NCBI GenBank assembly: GCA_027576995.1
Contig: JANBQC010000011.1
Coordinates: 1-64,000, forward strand
DNA: 64,000 bases
Source: Dimargaris cristalligena
Taxonomy: Eukaryota > Kickxellomycota > Dimargaritomycetes > Dimargaritales > Dimargaritaceae
Reading direction: 5' to 3'
Part shown: in pieces, positions 56,961 through 64,000 of the stretch
Layout of the letters: the number at the start of each line of letters is the position of its first letter
Numbering within the stretch: the stretch's first letter is position 1
Notes under the pieces: model-generated
The model's database searches: none
Told to the model about the DNA's origin: nothing
What the model saw: only the letters and a program-made list of their open reading frames with translations
Translations under genes and position numbers: made by a program

Positions 56961-58908
56961 CTACTGCAAATCGGGGTTAAGTTCAGTATACCATATCCCA
57001 TCCGTCGTCGGTGCATTTTTGTGGGCGTCATCTGGTGATTGCCCAGTCGCCAAATTCACATCTTCAGTGTCCTTATCAACCGAATTCCCGATCATCCAAT
57101 ATTTATGGCTATGATTGTCAGCAAACGATTGCCCCAACTTCCAATATGTATCATGTTCCCAAGGCCCCAAGTCCGCAAGCTGACTTTTGGTATTCGCATC
57201 AAACTCTGAAATCATAACCGGTACGCTCATACAAGGCTTGTCAACTTCTTCCAGAAGTCGCAGCTGCCGGAGGGGCGCAAAATCCGGATTGGCTATTTTG
57301 CCAGCAAAATATTTAGCGGAATCTTCAGAATTCTTGCATTCCTTGGTTTTCTCAAGATAGTCCGCACCCTTGATTAAACCAAGTTGGCGCATTTCACCGA
57401 TTATACTGCAATCCACGACACTCGGCTTGGGGTCATTAATTGCCTTAGATTCATCGGGTCCAATAAATGAGAAGAAGTATAACATATTATCAATACGATT
57501 ACCTTGTTCAGTCATAGCCAACAGCATTATGCCCGCCGCTTCGAGGTTCTTGGTTGTCTGTTTACGAACAGCGCCATTGGCGTAATGCTTTCCAGCTCTT
57601 TGAATATTTTTCACCAAGAAATCCATGTAATCGAATTTCTCCGTTAGGGCCAACCATGCCATTATAATGGCCGTCACGCTCTCAAACATATCCCAGTAAG
57701 TAAATCCCGCTTCAAGCCTGAGATTCTTAAGCTGAAACTGTTTGACCAAATCCGACAGGGGGCCGTCCCCATATTTGAGCGCCGGGAACTGTTTGGCCCA
57801 GTCCCGATGAACGAGAAAATCAAATGAACGGTTAACCAGGTCGTAAAAAAGATTGACAATATCTTCGGGATTGGTAGCGAAGTCGACAAGAGCCAAGAAC
57901 GGTAACTGCTTTGCTGGGTCCAATTTCCATAGCTCGGTCAGATCGATGAATCGATATGCATCCTTTTTGAGGACGCCACTACCTTGGGCAATTGCCTTGA
58001 TCTCGAAGGCATCAAGTTTCTTGGTAGCACTGATTGATTTTGATAGGTCTAATGTATCGACATCCATACCATAAACGATTTCTATCATGCGACAGGTTTG
58101 TCTCCAGTATCCGACGGCCAATTGGTAATGGAGCAGTGTTTACCAGGGAACAAATGAATTCCGGACCGATTTCTTGAACTTGGGTATCATTGTTATACGT
58201 TTGGGCCAAGGAAGCTCATTAGAAACCACATTCCCCGATGCATAACCCGATTCGGAAAGTTCGGGGTAGGCTTTCAAGGCAACTTGCAATTGACGGTAAG
58301 TTTTCTAGTTGTGAGTGGATGAAATAATACGTGTAGTTAAGGCGCAAATTAGTATCCATATAGAAATAGCACACTATGTCAAGAGGGGTAGATTTTTTGT
58401 ATGACATTCATGCTTGTCATCTACATATATGCATAGTGTGGATAGAACAGACATCAATGGTTATGAAAATATCGGAGTTGCTGCTACACAGCTACAGATT
58501 AGGGTATTCCTTGGCAAGTCCCTTTAATTCATTGGTGCGCCCTATCCAGGCATGCGAATATGAGTTATATCTATTTAGCCATGGTGGGGTATGTAAAATA
58601 CATTTAAGACTTACCAGGACTGGTGCAATGGGTTGCTCAGATATATAGTTCAGTATTTCTTTGGAGGTCCACTTTCTTCCAGTGGGCTCAGGTCCCAAAT
58701 CCCAGTCTAAGATGCCTTCATAGTCCCATTCAGGTAGATCAGCCTTTGTATAGCTTGGGCTAGGGGCACCTTTACCACCAAAAATGCTGTGCAGTTTCAT
58801 CATGAAGTTTTTCATCAATCCATCACCAGGCTGTTTGTCTTCCATTGCACTAACCCAGTTGTAGCTGTTGGGGGAGAGACTAAGGGTAACCAGAGCAAGA
58901 AGGTTTAT
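56961..58908 (-). pseudogene. Broken gene of an unrecognised, probably secreted family
   Basis: A two-part frame: exon 1 down to 58615 (VL|GTAAGT) and exon 2 from 58304 (CAACTAG|AAA) to a TAG at 56961-56963. Phases match, and TACTAAT at 58354-58348 is a good branch site in the 310-base intron. Two lesions are visible. A TAA at 58142-58140 interrupts exon 2 between SFVPW and TLLHYQLAVGYWRQ. At 58908-58906 the frame reads ATA-AAC-CTT-CTT, giving NLLALVTLSLS, a signal-peptide-like start lacking ATG; the next ATG (58845) would remove the signal. The rest (about 390 residues, YGMDVDTLDLSKS, TYWDMFESVTAIIMAWLAL) has no known domain. It is probably a recent pseudogene; a functional variant from 58845 or a sequencing error is possible. 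Confidence 0.6.
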
Positions 58909-60546
58909 ATGCTGAGGTTGTATGGTGGAGGTTCAGGTAAGTCTCAGTTTAACAGAGTAAATACAGACAGGTGAAGTGGATGGGTACTACAGGCAGCTAA
59001 GTTATTACAGAAATAGTCTGGTGTGAATTTTGTGAACCAAGTGGATATGAGAGAGTGTGGATATGGGGCTGAATAATCCAATGCACAGAGAAAGTTATTA
59101 AAAGATGATGCTCAGCTACTTAGCATAAGACACCCTGCTCATTTTATACTTTTTTATCACTACCCTCCCATAAAATAAACTGTAGTACTGTACTATTGCC
59201 TAGGTTAACCACTCTTAGTCAGTCAAGAGTCCTAAGGATAGGCTTCTAATGGCAGATGGGGCTTGGGCTGGGCTAAGTGGGTCTTGGCATTAGGTAGGGG
59301 GCATAGTACTAACTAATAAAGGCTACAAAATGTAGGTACAGGTAAAGGACATGTAGTGAGCACACTTACTAGTCAATACAAGGGTGATGAGTGTATATAG
59401 GGTTTATTAGGATAAACTAGGGGATAATAATAAGCTAAGGCCCCAAACTGGTCCCAATGGGGCCCAGTTATATATATGTGGGGATGACTCCAGAGGGAGG
59501 TCCCAAGAGAAGGATACTACTAAGACTAGGATAAGATAAATAGGCCAACCAGATAACCATGAGGACTTAAAAGACTCTGATAGTAACCAGAAGAGTCTTC
59601 AGATCAGCACCAGAGTAATTAGTACAAAGCAGCAGAGCCTAAAAGGGAAATAGTTATATGATAGGGGATGATCCCATAGTACTGGGGGTGACCATGGGAA
59701 GGTTAATATGGTGCTATAAGGCCTAATGGAGATGGACACCACTGTGTCTAGATTAAGGTAGATTAGATAGTCCAATAGGCTAGTTACTTAGTTTAGCACT
59801 ATTTTTTCTACCTTAGCAAAGACCTTGTCCTGTGGCCCCCCACTTTACTGATAATAATAATAACCCCTATCCAGCTAAGTTGGGTAGGTTGTTATAAGGG
59901 CCTGATTTCTTCCCAGGGTCTGTTTATTATCCCCCCCATGTCCTTTCCCTCTTTATATGTAGCTTTTGAGGGTTTTTGAGCCACTTACCCTTTAATATGT
60001 TCCCTGTGGATGGTAAATTATGACCAAAAGGTTGCCTACCTTATATTCACTTTAAATAAAACTCTACTTCATCTGAATCCACAAATAGCTCTATACTCCC
60101 CCCCCCTATACCCCATGTTTAAGTACCGCCTATGTGTTCACAAATTTGGGTGAATTTATGATGCCAGTGGATATTAAACCCATCAGTAATAAGGAGATGT
60201 GGCCAAAGTAGTCCATGGATACCTCATGGGTACCCTCTCCCCCTTGATTTTTTTCCCTCTTTCCTTCTGCTAGAAATCCAGTGCTTCCTATAATCCACAC
60301 TTTGAGCAGAAGTGGTGCATACTATTTATGTGTTAGTAGTTAACTACAAGGACTAACTAGGGTACTTGTTATCCACCCCCCCTCCCTCCCCCCATTGCAC
60401 CCACTACCAGTTGGAAAAGATACTGTGTCCAGGTTTACCTATTCCAGTAGGTATTCCCCAAAGTCACCAGCTAATTCATATATGTTGTATGGTTATACTT
60501 TCCCTTTATGTATTTATCTTTCCTGGAGAACAACTGGCCTTATAGT
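58557..60546. repeat. CpG-depleted segment, possible methylated repeat relic
   Basis: Between the CpG at 58555 and the one at 60547 there is one CpG (60127). The 1,570 bases from 58557 to 60126 have none, although both flanks have normal CpG density. On the minus strand at about 60215-60125, a frame reading LITDGFNIHWHHKF then TQICEHIG resembles the core of a Ty3/gypsy-type integrase. Further on, TGNILKGKWLKN could be the following conserved part. Stops interrupt this, so it is a degraded relic at best. No LTRs were recognised. The pattern fits long-term cytosine methylation with deamination. Confidence 0.55.
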
Positions 60547-61357
60547 CGATATTTTTGTTGCTGGGGTTAGCTACTCAAGTGCTGCATTAACCCACATGGG
60601 ATGCTTACTAAAACACACAAAATTCCCTATTTATAGGTTGCAGTTAATGACCGTGGGGTCTTTCGACAATGCTATACGGAGGGAAATGAGTGGGGGATAC
60701 TCAGTAGACTGGCAATGGAAACCACCACAAAGAGAATATTGGATTCCACACGAGATTATTTTGTTGAGATGGTATTGGTTAAGCAGTTGTCTGGATATAG
60801 TCATAGGGGAAATAGAGTTAGAGCGAGGTACTCTGGCGGAAGTGCTCTCTGACACCATATATTTAAATACCCGTGCGCCATGCACCGAAGAAATGAGAAC
60901 GTATAGAAGTGTACATAATGAAATTGTGATATAGACCGCAATTTCCTCATGGAGCCTTGGTGGGATATTAGAAAACAGGGTTGCTAACCACACGCAATTG
61001 AAGAGCATTGTCCAAGTCGTTGCTAAATAATTAATAGTCACAGTTCAAGCTTCAGCCAATAAACCAAGGAGCCTGGTTCTTTCAGTGGGACTATCACACA
61101 TGATAGTCATTAAAATGTCAAGCCCGAGGTTGCCATGTAATAGTTGTCTAGAGGAATTTGGGAATCCCACAGGCAAGGACAGCGCCTTCTTATAAAGAGT
61201 GCCAACTGCTTCTAAATTCACTCCCCTCACAAAAGGCAATTGGAACTTAATGTAACTTAATTATAGTATTGCATTACTTCAAAACGGATATTTCGGGAAA
61301 AACCAATCCCTCCAGTACTCCTCGTACAACTTAACATGTATTCCTGCGGAAAATAGT
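60547..61357. other. Region between the CpG-poor segment and the protease
   Basis: Contains overlapping frames on both strands. On the minus strand, 61045-61239 (after a possible acceptor ATTAAG) reads LPFVRGVNLEAVGTLYKKAL and ends LLGLLAEA; it looks protein-like and may be an exon relic, but I cannot place it. The + frame 60395-60934 crosses the CpG boundary and is not called. Confidence 0.3.
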
Positions 61358-64000
61358 TTATGAATTTGTTATCCCCCTGTTCGTCTTAAAAGTTGGCGAA
61401 TACCAATACTTTTCCGGGGCCCCCTCCGCCCCATCGGAAGTAAACAGCAACTGCAGTACCCATTCCCGATCAAACAACGCAAACACCTTCTCCGGATTCA
61501 AAAACGTATACACCGATCCATTCCATGTATACTTGTACGTGCCGCCCCCCGTCCCGTCCACAATTTTCTTGAGGTAAGTGAGCTGGTTTTCGGTGGCCGT
61601 AAATGACGGGTGATTGGGGGTTTCGGGCTTAGCAATCCGAATGCGAATGCGGTAGAGGGGGATTTGGACGCGCAGCTGAATGACCGGTCGATCCAAGTTT
61701 TGGAAAGAAAAGGCGGTTCCCGGAGTTACTGGGTCATTTGTGTCGGGGTGGACGAGTTGGGGCTGGTCGGCGGGGAGGTTGGAAAACATAGGCAGGTCGT
61801 CTAAAGCGATACTGAAGCCCTGGAGTGGGAGGGTGATACTGCTAACAGGGCCCGCTAGGGGATTGGGCAGCCCAAACGGCGAGTCGTTGGTCAGGTTGGT
61901 GGAGGAATAGACATGGATATAGCCACTGTAGAGCCAGAAATGATCGGACGGGAGATTGGATATATCCACAGAGAAAGTCAGGCCGGTACAGGACTGTCCA
62001 CTCTCCACCGTAATCCCCTTGGTAGTGTTTTCTAGGTCGAAGCCAATCGTCGGTTGGCTAGCACCCGGAAAAGGAATTGGAAGCAAAACATTGTCGTCGT
62101 CGAACGCTGTCACTGAAAGAGCGGAAATGTACTCTATTTGGTAAGTTGTGGAAGGCGCGGACTGGTCGGTATGGCACACGCTCACGGAGTATGACCACTC
62201 TGAATCGGATGAAGAGGAGAGAGACTGGTTCCGGAAGCCGGCGTTCAAGCTCAGCTGGTCAAATAGTTCAGCAGTCTGAAGAGCCCTCAAAGCATTGATG
62301 ACCCCGTTGCCCTGTTGGGCAACGGACAGAGCCGTCCCGTTTTGGGCCATTCGAATCACATCAGCAGTGTGGACAATACGGGCGAACACGTCGGTGTAGT
62401 TCGAATCATCCCCACTACTGACAGAGATGGCACTCATTTGCTGCAATAGGAGGGCGGCGACTCCTGCAACGTAGGGGGAAGACATGGAGGTGCCCGAAGC
62501 CAAATCGTACGTGCCTAAATTGAGCGGGCGGGGCGAATAGATTTTACTACCCGGGGCCACCAGATTGGGTTTGAGGTGGTTTCCGGCAGCCGGTCCCCAG
62601 GATGAAAACCAGGATACCGAATTCGGTAAATAATTGTCAAATACGGCCACATCGATGGGATTGGTCGACACTGACAAGGTCGGCGGGTCACTAGAGTATT
62701 CGGAGGTGGTCAGGTTTTGGACAAGAACCAAACCGTCGACTTGGTAGATGGAGACGGCCGGTATAGTGATAGTATTATTCAAATCCATGTCGGCCATTGT
62801 TCCCGGCTCGTTGTTGTAGATGATAAGGAGGACCCCTCCGGCGGCTTGGGCGTTTTTGGCTTTGACGTTGTAACTACAAGTGCCCCTCTGGACCAAGATA
62901 GCTTTATCGGTAAGTGAAGGTAGGCTGGTGCAGGCGAAGTCGTCACCCTCGTCATTCAGACCCCGTACCAGGGCCACATTCTGGAGATTGAGTGGTGGTA
63001 ACTGGGCTTGCCAATCACTCCGTTGGACCTGGACCGTATTGTTTTGGCCATCGGAATGGGAGGCGTTTGACGAAGACTCGGGTTGAATATCCAAATAATA
63101 GGAATAATGGCGCGGCATTTCAGCCGACCCTACCGATATACACCCTAGCGCAATCGACGGCGACGACACGCTCCACATGTTATCCAGACCGCTGTTACCG
63201 GCGGCTGAAACGACAATACGGCCCCGGTTGCTGAATTCCTGGACCACTTTGGCCTCTGACCATGCATCCCACCCACTGGCCGTGGCCACCGAAATATTGA
63301 TGATTTGCATACCGTCGACGTACGCTTGCTCAATCGCCCGAATCAATGCCACGCTGTTGGTCAATCCGGAACAGCCCAGCGCCCGATAAATACCCAGTAT
63401 CGCATCCGGGGCCACCCCTTTATACGTCTCTTCACCGTCCGTACCGCTGTCATAACCAGCTAATATACCGGTCACGGTAGTGCCGTGCCCGTTGCATGTA
63501 TCCAGCGGATCGTCGTCGGGTTGAAGGACATTGGTGCCGTTAAATTGGTCGCCCACAAAATCGTAGCCATATTGGATGCGGCAACCGGGCGTTTTATAGC
63601 ATGAACCAAAAGCCGGGTGGTGGTAGTCTATTCCCGAATCGATAACACCGACTTTGATGTCACGGCCGGTGAGATTATAGGGGGCTTGGTGGGCGAAGTT
63701 TACACCCGTGTAGTAGTGCTCCAATAGTGCACGCGGGGGCCGGGTTAGGGAGGAGGCGGTTTGATTAGTGGCACTATTGGCCGAGAGGGGGGTTCTATCT
63801 AAACTGGTGAGACGCATTGGCCAAATGGCACTGACCATGGGCAAAGAAGTAATCGCGTCGACATATTGGTCTTCCAAGTAGAAACTGGCGGCGTTGATGA
63901 GCTCGGTGAAATTGTGGGTGCTGGTGTACGATATTCCGAGCGACTGGAGTTTGTTGACCATGCCAAGGTAACTTGTTTGCGCCTCGGTCGAACCCGGGGT
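61358..64000 (-). CDS. Subtilisin-like serine protease with PA domain (partial)
   Basis: An S8 family protease; the N terminus lies beyond the right edge, as the frame stays open to base 64000, leaving 880 residues. The visible start looks like an I9 prodomain (TSYLGMVNKLQSLGISY, then LPMVSAIWPM). The catalytic triad is complete: Asp in VGVIDSGIDYHHPAFG, His in NGHGTTVTG, Ser in GTSMSSPYVAGVAALL, with the oxyanion Asn in SAAGNSG. A PA insert (ILVQRGTCSYNVKAKNAQAAGG) sits between His and Ser, as in large fungal secreted subtilases. The C-terminal 350 residues are beta-rich, Fn3-like, with several NxT/S sites. It is probably secreted and may digest host or substrate proteins. No frame breaks are seen. 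Confidence 0.92.
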   Translation of the reverse strand, partial: TPGSTEAQTSYLGMVNKLQSLGISYTSTHNFTELINAASFYLEDQYVDAITSLPMVSAIWPMRLTSLDRTPLSANSATNQTASSLTRPPRALLEHYYTGVNFAHQAPYNLTGRDIKVGVIDSGIDYHHPAFGSCYKTPGCRIQYGYDFVGDQFNGTNVLQPDDDPLDTCNGHGTTVTGILAGYDSGTDGEETYKGVAPDAILGIYRALGCSGLTNSVALIRAIEQAYVDGMQIINISVATASGWDAWSEAKVVQEFSNRGRIVVSAAGNSGLDNMWSVSSPSIALGCISVGSAEMPRHYSYYLDIQPESSSNASHSDGQNNTVQVQRSDWQAQLPPLNLQNVALVRGLNDEGDDFACTSLPSLTDKAILVQRGTCSYNVKAKNAQAAGGVLLIIYNNEPGTMADMDLNNTITIPAVSIYQVDGLVLVQNLTTSEYSSDPPTLSVSTNPIDVAVFDNYLPNSVSWFSSWGPAAGNHLKPNLVAPGSKIYSPRPLNLGTYDLASGTSMSSPYVAGVAALLLQQMSAISVSSGDDSNYTDVFARIVHTADVIRMAQNGTALSVAQQGNGVINALRALQTAELFDQLSLNAGFRNQSLSSSSDSEWSYSVSVCHTDQSAPSTTYQIEYISALSVTAFDDDNVLLPIPFPGASQPTIGFDLENTTKGITVESGQSCTGLTFSVDISNLPSDHFWLYSGYIHVYSSTNLTNDSPFGLPNPLAGPVSSITLPLQGFSIALDDLPMFSNLPADQPQLVHPDTNDPVTPGTAFSFQNLDRPVIQLRVQIPLYRIRIRIAKPETPNHPSFTATENQLTYLKKIVDGTGGGTYKYTWNGSVYTFLNPEKVFALFDREWVLQLLFTSDGAEGAPEKYWYSPTFKTNRGITNS

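Noticed and set aside
58080..58143. Explaining the in-frame TAA of the broken gene as a short intron from CTG|GTAAAC
   Set aside because: The available AG sites give introns of about 43-62 bases and create a TGA at the junction or shift the frame.
60395..60934. A 179-residue + frame next to the CpG-poor segment
   Set aside because: Crosses the composition boundary and overlaps a 136-residue minus frame; neither shows a known motif.
1..64000. CRISPR arrays, bacterial operons, integrons or telomere repeats
   Set aside because: No regularly spaced direct repeats, ribosome binding sites or TTAGGG-type arrays; genes have spliceosomal introns.

Overview
The window is nuclear DNA of a fungus. Genes carry short spliceosomal introns with GTAAGT-type donors and AG acceptors. 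The set of genes is fungal/eukaryotic: S-adenosylmethionine synthetase, TOM22, mitochondrial uL24, SF3B6, 3-ketodihydrosphingosine reductase, a Mub1/samB-like MYND protein and a PTM1/GOST-type membrane protein. Most genes are preceded by pyrimidine-rich leaders (purine-rich on the + strand for minus-strand genes), and a 5S rRNA gene stands alone. Intron-bearing TOM22 and SF3B6, dispersed 5S and lineage-specific secreted families suggest an early-diverging (zoopagomycote-like) lineage, but this placement is inference and weak.

Layout. 1-7.5 kb: a lone 5S rRNA gene, then no recognisable gene. 7.5-11.7 kb: a long pyrimidine-rich stretch leading into a SANT/Myb-like regulator (11.7-14.3 kb). 17.0 kb: a 62-residue protein ending in a CAAX prenylation box. 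18.6-20.9 kb: a PTM1/GOST-like seven-helix protein. 22.5-25.0 kb: a two-exon F-box-like protein with a signal-peptide-like N terminus. 25.9-31.1 kb: four paralogous small secreted proteins of one unrecognised family, with an unrelated broken gene among them. 33.4-34.5 kb: SAM synthetase. 38.9-53.3 kb: a dense housekeeping block (TMEM128-like, TOM22, an unknown 107-residue membrane protein, uL24m, Mub1-like, KDS reductase, SF3B6) ending with a secreted collagen-like protein. 53.3-57.0 kb: no gene seen. 57.0-58.9 kb: a broken gene of an unrecognised family. 58.6-60.5 kb: a segment with one CpG in 2 kb, possibly a retroelement relic. 61.4-64 kb: a secreted-type subtilisin-like protease running off the right edge.

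How the genes relate. The housekeeping genes show no functional operon logic. The accessory regions share a theme: secreted paralogs with a Kex2-like site, a mucin-like linker and a diverging C-terminal domain; a secretory F-box-like protein; a broken secretory-type gene next to CpG-depleted DNA; a collagen-like secreted protein; and an extracellular-type protease. This looks like a fast-evolving secretome compartment beside conserved genes. The strongest candidates for something undescribed are the secreted family at 25.9-31.1 kb, the CAAX peptide at 17.0 kb, and the CpG-depleted segment at 58.6-60.5 kb. Splice structures given here were worked out by hand from reading frame, phase and splice motifs.
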